A DNA stretch of 64,000 nt from Lycium barbarum. Its lineage: Eukaryota; Streptophyta; Magnoliopsida; Solanales; Solanaceae. Location of the stretch: the NCBI RefSeq assembly GCF_019175385.1, contig NC_083345.1, forward strand, positions 126,173,657 through 126,237,656, in the 5' to 3' direction. A program made the translations under genes and the position numbers. Of this stretch, positions 46,978-56,618 are shown piece by piece (the first letter of the stretch is position 1; every line of letters starts with the position of its first letter). Under the pieces are notes generated by a model. It was given only the letters and a program-made list of their open reading frames with translations, made no database searches and had not been told where the DNA came from.

Positions 46978-49900
46978 GATGTGACATTTTCCTTTGGCCA
47001 GCATTCATATTTATCCTTTTTCTCATTTTTTTGACTTTTTTAATTCATTTTTGTACATAATCTACTAACTAAATAGATTTAAAAAATCCTCACAAAATAA
47101 ATATGTCACTTAATTAGCCCACGTAGCAATAACCAATGGTGATCTTTATGATCTTCTCATTTAATTATAATAAACGTGCTATGTTTTTAAAAAACTAAAA
47201 GTCTTCTCTTTAACTTTGTTAACCAATGGAAAAAATAAGAACAACCCATTTATCTTCCCTTAGTAAGCCCAAAAGTCATTAGTCAACCTACTATTTTTTT
47301 TTTTTGACCTGCTAAATGAATTAAATGGATAAGAACGTGGATGAATGTGATACTTATTTGATTGAATTCAATATATAATAAATGTGATATTCATTAGAAT
47401 GTAAATGATCCATAATTTAATTGAGAAAAAAACAAAATGTCATCGGCTACTATATAAGTCATTCAACAAAGATTAAGCCAATCAAACAAATTCCCCTACA
47501 AAAAAAATGGCAGCACGCCCAAATATTTAGAACTATTGATCTCTTCTATATAATTGCTTATGGTGGTGTGAGGAAGAAGATAGGGAGGAAAGAAAAAAAG
47601 AAAGAAGGAGCGATAGCACTAATAATATTCGGAATATATTTGTATTGGGTGATATGGTTCAAGTTGTGACGGCCGGATATTAAATAGTATTCAAAAACTT
47701 ACTGCAGATTCAAGGAAACGGAAATATGAAGGCAAGCAGGAAGAAGGATGAAAAATTCACGCATCATTTACCTACGGAATTAATGGATTGAGTTTGATTT
47801 TTTTTTTTTTTACGTTTTCATCTTTTTTCCACCTTCCCTATAGGAGTAGTAAAGAAGTATAGAGCACTTTTTTGGTTGTTGACCAACGGAAATCATAGGA
47901 AGAAAAAATGCAGAATTTACGGAATATTTTTTTCCTAAGTTGTACTTTTAACTTCATTTCTTCTTTCCATATGAAAAACTAGAAATTAAGCTCTTTGATA
48001 AGAATGACAAAGAATTGAATGGGTGAATAACACAAATAGCTATTTAGCGTTGGTATAATGTGGGAAAAAAAGGTTCAGTGAATTACGTCATTTAAATTAT
48101 ATTAGTAATGAAAAAAAAATCATTGGAAATGTTAGTAATTTGTGACTACTCACTGTGTAAGTAGATTTCATGTTTTTTTTTTTAGGTGTAAGTATGAATA
48201 TATTCGCGCTGACATCTTTTCAGTTTTGAAGTTCACAACTCACGTGATGTGGTCATAAGAAAAGTGAGGTGGCATGTCTGATAGAGCAAAAAAATTATTT
48301 ATCTTTTTTCTCATTTTTTTTTTATTTTCATCCTAATCTCTCCGTTTATTTTATCTTATAGAGTTCATAACTCACACCTTTATCTCCGTAATTTTTATTC
48401 TTAATGATATTCATAACTCTCAATTCCTTTAATTTCATGTCCATAACCTCCGAGAAATTGATGTATAAATTTATGATTAATCTTGAGAGAAAAGATCATA
48501 CTCAGAAAATGACTCAATTTGATTCGGCCTAAAATCACTTATTCTTGAGTAAGACACTTTTTTCTCACATGAACTTCGATCTAACAAATGTCAAATCTTA
48601 CGCGAAGTTGCTGATTTTAATGGTTTTTTTTTTAATTTCTCATTATATTGTGAATTTTTTTGGGTAAATGTTGAAGAAGCATATCTGATGGAAGACAAAA
48701 AATTATCCAAGATATAAGTCAAACGGAAACAAGATATATGCTATTTAAACTATATTCCATTTCATTAATCAAGATTGTTCGATTTGAAGCTATAAGTTCA
48801 TGCACCTATTTAGTTTCTCAGATATCGAATGCAATGGAGATTTTATAGTAAAAATAATTATTAGATAAATACCAATTCACCATTTAGAGATATGAATATG
48901 TTTTGAAGTAGCTAAACCATATATTGGTTCAGACTTAAAAGTTGCTTCCCAATTGAATATTAAGACTTAGAGGTGCTTCTATACATGTTGCATTAATTTA
49001 ATTTTTTTTTTTAAAGTGAAACAGAATTGTCCTCCTTCGTTGCAAAGAAGTAAGAAACATTTTTGTTTGTGCTTAGAAAGTTTAAAATACGTAATCAATA
49101 AGAAATTATGGGAGAATGAAAAACGTTTGATGCCATAAAAGATCAAAAATGATTTTTTAGCATCTAATAAATAATATTATAGCAGAAAAGAAGAATCTGG
49201 ATAGCTATGTTTAAAGACTTTTGAGTTCTTTAAAATAAGGCACATACAAAAAATAATGTTCATAAAAAATAGGATTATTAATTACTTATAGTAAATGATA
49301 TTTATAATTAATAACGGTAAATAATAATCCGATATAATAATAAATACCGTAACTTTTATGGTGGAATAGGAAAAGTAAGTAGGTGTATTAGAATAACTAT
49401 AGTGCAAGAGGAAAAGTTAAGTAAGACTTTTCGAATTTCAAATATAAGATACACACATAAATTGATGTCGCAATCAAATTAAAACTACCAAAAGTGGGAG
49501 ACTTTTATTTAGATATATTTTTCTGGTTTTTATATATTTATTTGTGGAGCTTTTTCATATATGTGTATGTGTGTGTGTGAGTTTTTGAGAGTATTAAAAA
49601 AAAATTCTTTTATATCTAGATTAATTTAAAAGAAAACTGTTTCGTGATTTTTTTAATCTATAACTGCGCGAAGCGCAGATAAGTTGACTAGTATTATATA
49701 TATGAGTTGTGTAAACGTCACATGTATTTTTTGACGAAAGAGCTGTATACAAAGATAGTACTACTAATACGTATAAATGCTCAAGAAAAATTCTCTCCTT
49801 GTTAGAAATCCTCTGTTTTTCCGTCCCTAGGTGATCACTTCAAAAGAAAAGTTACAAAACAGTATTCACCTCAACCTCTTTTCACGGAATTCTATTCTAT

Positions 49901-50787
49901 TTTAATTTTTTTCAAATTATTACTGTTTTTATTAGGAGTAAGAAGGTTGAAATTACCTTTTGTTTGGCAAGGTCTTGGCAGCCAGTGAAGTTCTCAGGGA
50001 ACTTGCAGGTTCCAAATTGAACTGTGTATGCCCTTGCGAAGTTTGCGCCACTAGTGGCCAACCTCTTCTTGTCATTCAATTCCTACATCGGCAAAAAAGG
50101 CATGTAAATTTTGAGTAATATATTCAATCTATTAGTGAAAACTTAAAAACCAAAAAGAAAATATATATACTCTGTTTCAGTTTCAATTTATGTGAATCTT
50201 TTCGGAGTACGAGAATCAAACTTTATAATTTTGACCTTAAATTTTGACATAAATTTTTATAAAAATAAAATTTATATATTTAAAAAATTATATAAAAAAT
50301 ACTATAAGTCATGATAATTTTTAATTCAAATTATTTAGAAAAAAATGTAAGAAAAACGTACTTAAAGAGCCACCTCGAAGATTATCAAATATAATAGATT
50401 CACATAAATTGAAACAGAAAGAGTATAAATGATCACAAAATTAACTTTAAATATAGATTTTGGAGCTTATTATAAAACATGTCATAAAGCATGAGGTACC
50501 TTGTTTGCTTTGCTTTTCTCAAGATAGTCGTCGATGACGCCAGCATTGGCAGAGGAGTTGGAGGCTGTGAAAAGGGCAGCAGCTAAGCCAAGGAGCGCAA
50601 CTCTTCTTCCTGCTTGGTGGACGTCCTTATTAATGTTGGCTGAGGAGTGTTGTTGAGCCTTGATGACTACTGGCAATTTCTGGAGAGCCATGGAGGTGGT
50701 GACGGCATGCTTTGAGGTGAGTTCAGTTGCACCAATGCCTGACACAGCATAGCTGCATGCCAATACACTTGAGTTCATTGCTGCCAT
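46436..50787 (-). CDS. PSAN: Photosystem I reaction-centre subunit N (PSI-N), nuclear
   Basis: Three exons read leftward: 50500-50787, 49957-50082 and 46436-46525, all with GT/AG borders and phase-0 junctions, giving 167 residues. Exon 1 holds the chloroplast transit peptide and a thylakoid signal with twin arginine (RR, residues 61-62), a hydrophobic stretch and a cleavage site after SSANA (82). The mature protein of about 85 residues starts GVIDDYLEKSK. Exon 2 encodes LNDKKRLATSGANFARAYTV and KFPENFTGC; exon 3 ends CGSNVFWKW. Four cysteines (in FGTCKF, FTGC, LECEG and KCGS) are all present. PSI-N is a lumenal subunit on the plastocyanin side of photosystem I, and the twin-arginine signal fits Tat transport. 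Introns hold a Stowaway (intron 1) and a Helitron (intron 2). The gene appears intact. Confidence 0.95.
46647..49691 (+). mobile_element. Non-autonomous Helitron in psaN intron 2
   Basis: Starts TCTATATATAATATAAAGC directly after a host A, and ends CTAG directly before a host T. A GC-rich hairpin CTGCGC-GAA-GCGCAG (49664-49678) lies 9 nt before the CTAG. These are the defining Helitron marks: 5' TC, 3' CTRR, near-terminal hairpin, A/T target. Its length is 3045 bp. No Rep/helicase gene and no captured exon were recognised. Internally, segments resembling its first 200 bp recur (near 46960-47100 and 48240-48420), with TTTTTTGACTTTTT-like runs, and there is an AT microsatellite at 46945-46973. 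It is in the opposite orientation to psaN. Confidence 0.9.
50170..50423. mobile_element. Stowaway MITE in psaN intron 1
   Basis: 254 bp with ends CTCTGTTTCAGTTTCAATTT and CTCTTTCTGTTTCAATTTAT (reversed), flanked by TA on both sides. It fills most of the 417-bp intron. Confidence 0.88.
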
Positions 50788-50830
50788 TTCTTGATCTGCT
50801 GTATATTGGATCCGAATGAATAAGGAAATA

Positions 50831-50942
50831 TTTTAAATACACTTTTTAAGTAATTGGATTTTGTTATATGATTATTATTATGAGGGGGTTATGGATAGTG
50901 ATCGAGTGTAATTTAAGGATGTGGTAGGAGTGGGGATAAGGT
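50831..50942 (-). promoter_or_regulatory. psaN promoter elements
   Basis: On the minus strand TATTTAAAA (50831-50839) is a TATA-like box about 45 bp before the start codon. An I-box-type GATAAG lies at 50935-50940, and a CCAAT motif (complement of ATTGG) lies slightly further out near 50960. I-boxes are common in light-regulated plastid-protein genes; the functional reading is inference. Confidence 0.4.
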
Positions 50943-51648
50943 GAGATTGCCTCACTCCTGATTGGCCAACTTGGTTTTTCTTTCTTCATCTATGTGGTCA
51001 GCATAAGCCATTAGTATTGGACCCAATATCCGAATATGTGCTTGGGATTAATGTTGTTCTATTTCCTCGCTCGCTCGTTGTGGTAGCTTTTAACATTACA
51101 TGAAAATTTAGGTACCAAATATGCAATATTCTATTTTAAGGGCTGCTGAACCAATAAGTGAATAGTTGTGCATTTTCAATGTAGTTATTGAACGTTCTCA
51201 CTTTTTGTGTAAAAAGTAAACAGCGAGAAATAAAATAGTTGAGACGCTAATCAAGATTTATTTTAAATTTTAGAGCATCTCATGCTACTCAAAAGGTCTT
51301 GTTTGTTTTGAAAATAAGGTGAGAAAATTTTTCGTCAATTGTTTTTTCAAGTTGTTGTGTTTACTTGATAGTTTTTGTAAAAGAAAGTTAAAAGTACCTT
51401 TTTTCAAATTTCTTGTTATGCATATTGTAAATTATATGCTTACTATTGTTCATATTGTCCGTAAATATATAAATTATTTTTTAGAAAAAAGTTAAAGTCA
51501 ATATATCTAATCGAAACATCGTACTAATTTGAACCTTGACATCAATTTTTTTTTAAAGTGTGCATAGTGTAATGTATATACGCAGTATTTTTCAAGTAGA
51601 ACAATGTGGAAAGTTGTTTGGATGTGGATAAAGCCCGCAAAATAAGAA
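50943..51648. other. Intergenic, no gene seen
   Basis: AT-rich DNA upstream of psaN with no recognised repeat. It ends at the 9-bp duplication (51640-51648) of the next element. Confidence 0.5.
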
Positions 51649-52342
51649 GGGGAAAGATCACGTATGCCCCTCAAACCAAAATAATTATCCGTCTCTATCT
51701 TCATTGCTTTCGTATCCCCCCAGAAAAAATCAAAAGTATTTACCCGATATGCCCTTCAATTATGATACCAACATGGTATATAAATAGATTGAGATGGTAT
51801 CATAGAAAATGCTTCAGTTCTTCTCTCAGTCCTCCATGATACCATCATAGTATATATACTTACTGAGATGGTATGATGGAAGATGCTTTAGTCCTTCTCT
51901 TAGTCCTTCACGATACCATCACGGTATTTAAATATACTGAGATGGTATTATGAATGATCATGTTCATTTCTTTAAAATGACACACTTTTCTAGAAAAAAA
52001 ATCTCTATGATACCATCGTCTTGTATCCATATACTGTGATGGTATCATGGGGGACTGCTTCAGTCCTACAATGAGACACTTCTCAGGACCATGGTACCAT
52101 CATGATATATAAATATACTGAAACAGTATCATGGAGGACTACTTCAGTCGTTCTCTTAGTTCTCCATGATACCATCATGACATATAAATATAATGTGATG
52201 ATATCATGGAGGAAGGGGTTAGGGCGAGGGGACGCGTTTGGTAATTAGTTTGGGCGAGGCTGGGCAGAAGCGAAAATAGTTTGGGAGGGGACATGGACGG
52301 GTAATTAATTTGGGTTGGGCGGGCAATTAGTGATGTTTTTCC
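51649..52342. mobile_element. MULE-type fold-back element with palindromic minisatellite
   Basis: Perfect 9-bp target duplication AAATAAGAA (51640-51648 and 52343-52351). The ends are long, diverged inverted repeats of about 100 bp: left GGGGAAAGATCACGTATGCC; right reversed GGAAAAACATCACTAATTGC. The centre (about 51763-52213) is six diverged units of 73-97 bp, each beginning ATGATACCATCAT and ending GATGGTATCATGG, so every unit can fold on itself. No coding sequence. Confidence 0.8.
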
Positions 52343-52477
52343 AAATAAGAATCCTTGTAAGTTTAACGTATGCAGTGTAGTGATAGTATTGATTGAATAC
52401 TTATACGATGAGAACCAAGTCTCAGATAAAAAATTAACAACGTAAAAGGAAGTATGTTATTTTCCTTATAGATATTA

Positions 52478-52732
52478 CTTTCTCCGTCTCATATTACTTG
52501 TCCACTTTTTTCTTTACAGATTTTTTGAGAAATCATAAATTAAAATGTATTTTACTACGTTATCCTTATCTCTTTTCAATAAATTGCACTCTAATCAATA
52601 TTAACTGCTTTAAAAAATAATTAATGTTAAGGACAAAATAGAAAACAAATTAATTAATTTTGTCTTGATTTTGTAAATTGACATGGGACGGATATTTTTA
52701 GTAATGTGGAAAACTAATATGGGACGGAGGAG
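52478..52732. mobile_element. Stowaway MITE
   Basis: Ends CTTTCTCCGTCTCATATTAC and CTCCTCCGTCCCATATTAG (reversed), flanked by TA. Same family as 60290-60804. Confidence 0.85.
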
Positions 52733-52759
52733 TAAATTAGAAGCAAACTAAATATTACT

Positions 52760-53684
52760 CCCTCCGGATAAAAAAAGAGTTCACTTAGTCATTTGCACAC
52801 CTCTTAAAAAATTACTCACTCGAAGAAAAAAATATGTAAATTGACTAAACTACCCCTAATTAAATAGGCATTGGGATTTGATCACATAACACTTAATTGT
52901 TTCTTGATTTAATAAGTGGACACTTTTTTTGACCCAAAAAAGAGGCTAAGTGGACACTTTTTTTAGGGCTGGGCATAAATACCGAAAACCGAAAAACTGA
53001 ACCAAACCAAAACTTCAACAAACCGAACCGAACCGAACCGAACTAGTTTGGTTCGGTGTTTGGTGTCCATCGTCAAAAATCGAAACCGAAATAGGCGAAC
53101 CGAAGTTTGATAAAACCGAACCGAAAAATCGAATGCGCACCGAAATTTAATACATTACCCAAAAAAATTAAAATAGTCCAGGCCCATTAAGTTTAAAGCA
53201 AAAAAAAACAATTGTAATAAGTCCTCTTTTGCATTTGTATCCCTAATTTTCCACTTCAATTGAAAAAATCAAATATCATTAACAAAGAAAGGTAACTCAG
53301 ATGTCTCTTTAGGATTAATGTATGTCCTTTATGTGTTTTCTTAATTATTCTTACGGCATGTATATAACACCTAGTAATCCTATGTCATGATTATAGTTTT
53401 CTATTCTTGTGTATCCTGTTTGTTTAATTTATCAGTTTTATGTTTTATTGCTTTTGAGACTATGAATTAGTGTCAATGTAATCACTTCTAATATTATATT
53501 AAAAAAACCAAATTGAAAAAATCGAAACCGAACCGAACTTTAAAAAACCGAAACCGAAAGAATCGAACCGAACTAGTTTGGTTCGGTGTTTGGTGTCCAC
53601 CTTCAAAAAACCGAACCCGAAATAACTAAACCGAAGTTTGATAAAACCGAACGCCCACTCCTACTTTTTTTTATCCGGAGGGAG
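52760..53684. mobile_element. Stowaway-like MITE split by a hAT MITE
   Basis: Ends CTCCCTCCGGATAAAAAAAG and its near-perfect complement, flanked by TA (52758-52759 and 53685-53686). Apart from the nested element it is about 220 bp and is homologous to 23660-23827. Confidence 0.85.
52964..53663. mobile_element. hAT-type MITE nested in a Stowaway
   Basis: Ends TAGGGCTGGGCATAAATACC and TAGGAGTGGGCGTTCGGTTT (reversed), with dense ACCGAA/TTCGGT subterminal repeats in both halves. The flanking duplication is a CTTTTTT run on both sides, which is hard to delimit. Related in style to the hAT MITE at 15300-20921. Confidence 0.8.
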
Positions 53685-53828
53685 TATCTAGTTAATGTAG
53701 ATCCTATATTTAGAAGAAAAAAAATATTCTACGATATTCCTAAACTAAAAAAGAAATAAAATGTTCTACCATTAATGTTAATTATAAAGTAGGAGAAAAA
53801 TTATATATTATATAATTAATGTAGATTA

Positions 53829-54784
53829 TCGAATGGTGCTAGCAGCAGTAGTGTATGCTATTTGGAGGGAGAGGAATCAAAAGATTTTCCACTATAAACA
53901 ACATGGCAGCAATCATATTATAAGCAGATCATCCGGGAGGTGCACCAAAGAACAACTAGCAAACCAAAGATAGCAAGATGGTCGGCCAATTTCAACTTTT
54001 ATCCGGTGTAGTTTGTGTTATGAGATACCCAACTTAGTAGGCGTTTGACCATCAATTTCCAAACTATGGTTTCAAATCAGCGTTTGATTATCAATTTTCA
54101 GTCATGGTTTGAAATCATGGTTTTGAACCCAAATCATCCAAAAAGCATGGTTTGGGGTTTGAAACCATGATTTCAACTTTTTTAAATACAAAATTTAACT
54201 CATAAGTTAATATTTTGTAAAAAAAAGACTCATAAATTGGTAAATATTTTTAACAATTACCCCCATCAATCATTTACCAATCTCATAACTTCCACCAACC
54301 TTTATTTATGTCTACCAACCTTTAATTTATGTGGGAAGATTATATTAAATAGTAGTTACATTACTATTCATGTTAAATTTTTTATTTTATTGAAGTAAAG
54401 TTTGATTAATTGATGTTGCATTTTTTAGAAAAGCCTTCTAGTAGTGTACTAATTTTGTTATAAACTATGATTTACTCATTTGGTAAGATTATATAAGAAT
54501 TAAGAATGTTTTGATAGTTTTCACAATTTGTGGGGTTTTTATATCTATAAGAGAAAATACAACTTAAATTATTCAAATTGTATGTCCAAACATGATTTTG
54601 AAACCAGGTTTCAAACCATGTTTAAATGGGGCCTTAGTATAATTCTGATGTAATTTGTGCTGATTTTAGATGTTGTATGTTACTGAGTTTGAGCTGACTA
54701 CTGCAGCATAATGTCCAGTAGCATAGCTCCCTTTGAGCTGTAATTTCTCACTTTTGGTTAATAATAAAGTTATTTACCAAAAAA
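53829..54784 (+). pseudogene. 5'-truncated LINE 3' end, split by a MITE
   Basis: The 5' part encodes VLAAVVYAIWRERNQKIF and, after a frame shift, a basic tail ending in TAG at 54009-54011; the AIWRERN motif marks the C-terminal end of plant LINE ORF2. The 3' UTR resumes after the inserted MITE and ends in AATAAAG and an A-run near 54779-54786. Flanks ATGTAGATT and ATGCAGATT suggest the target duplication. Confidence 0.7.
54040..54632. mobile_element. MITE (hAT-like) in the LINE 3' end
   Basis: 593 bp flanked by CTTAGTA (54033-54039 and 54633-54639). Left end GGCGTTTGACCATCAATTTC and right end reversed GCCCCATTTAAACATGG. The inside has repeated AACCATGATTT/AAATCATGGTTT inverted motifs. The 7-to-8-bp duplication favours hAT. 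Confidence 0.7.
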
Positions 54785-54903
54785 ATGCAGATTCTAGACT
54801 TAAAAAAAGACAATATTATAGAGTAAAAAAGAAAGTAAATATTTTATCATTAATGTAAATTATAAAGTAGAAGGAAAGTAAATATAATATAATGTTATTC
54901 TAA

Positions 54904-56260
54904 GGGCCTGTTTGGAAAGCCACCCAGCTAATTGGAATTGGGTATAATTACACAGTTTGGCCTGTTTGTTTGATCAAATAATTACTTGATTAGGTGGGAA
55001 TTGAATGTAATTAAGAGGCTGTAATTACACTCTCCAATCTTGCTGGAGGGGGGGGGGGGGGGGGGGGGGGTTGAGAATTAGGTATCCTGTAATTACAGGG
55101 TTTCTTTATAGTTTTTATTTATTTATTTATTTATTTATTTTTATTTCTATTATTTAAACTTTTTAATTATTTTTCTTTTTATATTATTTATCTTTCATTC
55201 CCTTTTTTCTCATTCCCAATCTATTCTTCTTTTGATTCCATGTAATTGCTCGTATTTATTTTTATTTTATTCATGTAGCATAACTTTGTTATTATATAGT
55301 CTATTTTTTGAAATTACCTCTTCGTATTAGAAAGAATGAGTCATTAACAAACTTAGCATATAACGAGTGATGCTATTAAAGTAGAATTTCGTTGTGAATG
55401 AGGTTATAACTTATATTTTCTCCTTTTTTAAAATTATTTTTACTTAAGTTATGTTGGAACTTACTTATGTAATGTTGAAATTTGACATAAGAGTATTATG
55501 TTTTTTAATATTTTATTTTGAATTTAGGTTATATATACGATTTTAATTTGCTTTAATACTATTGACTTGTTATTTCACGAAAAGTTTTACTATGTACCTC
55601 ACACAACTGACATTAATTGTGTGAGGCTCTTTTTTGTGAGATAAAGAAGTGGACCCACATCTTACACTTTTGGGTCCACAAATTTTGAATTCACTTTTTT
55701 GTCTCACAAAAAGAGCCTCACACAACTAATGTCAGTTGTGTGAGGCATTTTTCACTTACAGTTGATTTTTTTTTTTTTGGTCAAACACTTGAATAATGTT
55801 GTGACATTATATTGATAAAAAATTTTTTGTCAAACATCCAATCAATGATGTTCTCACAAAAAACAATTGCTTCATTTTTATAATTAATTAAAATTAAAAT
55901 ATTATTAATTTGAAATATATATATCAATTATTTTTTACAATATTTGTTATAAATATATGATTATTAATTAATATATTTTCAATAATGTGTTGTTAAATAC
56001 ATATTTAATATCATCTATAAAGGCACACCTTTTTCAAAGATTAATTTTAAATTTTTTATAATAAATTTTATTTTTAAATTAAACTAACTGTGTAATTACA
56101 CTTCAGCAACCAAACAATACACTTGTAATTACACTGTAATTACGTGATGACAAACAAACAGGTCATTGTAATTACAATATTGTGTAATTACTAGGCTGTG
56201 TAATTACTACCCTTGTAATTACACCAATTCCAATTAACTGGTTGCTTTCCAAACAGACCC
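54904..56260. mobile_element. PIF/Harbinger-like non-autonomous element
   Basis: Ends GGGCCTGTTTGGAAAGC and, reversed, GGGTCTGTTTGGAAAGC, flanked by TAA (54901-54903 and 56261-56263), the 3-bp duplication of PIF/Harbinger. Subterminal regions are full of TAATTACA motifs. No transposase in 1357 bp. A 23-G run lies at 55048-55070 and a separate fold-back lies inside (55597-55746). Confidence 0.8.
55597..55746. mobile_element. Small fold-back MITE
   Basis: 150 bp that is nearly one perfect inverted repeat: CCTCACACAACTGACATTA at the left, mirrored at the right, with AAAGAGCCTCACACAA and TGGGTCCAC arms. The transcript would form a long hairpin. It lies inside the Harbinger-like element. Confidence 0.75.
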
Positions 56261-56618
56261 TAAGGTAAAATAAAATGAAAAATAGAAAGTCACATGAATG
56301 CACATCAGAATTCACAGGGCAGGGAGAGAGAGAATCGGAGAACAATTGGAAAATATTAAAGGAGGACAGGGAATGAGGAAATTAAGGAGGGTCTTGAAGG
56401 CTTCAATGTAATACCCGACCCACGCGTGGCTACTTTTCAACTTATATAGTTTATTACAATCACAATAATCACATTAAGAAACTTAGATATCCGTTTCGTC
56501 TTCTTCTTTCTTTCAAAACTAGATAAGAGTTCATTTGAGCTGCATATCCGCAACATTAAAGCCGTAATTAATTCGATTAATTTCTATTTATTTTTAGTAT
56601 ACTGGACGGTAGAAAAAG

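Noticed and set aside
47421..47669. Open frame inside the Helitron, possibly a captured exon
   Set aside because: Lys-rich, low complexity, with no familiar motif and no splice context.
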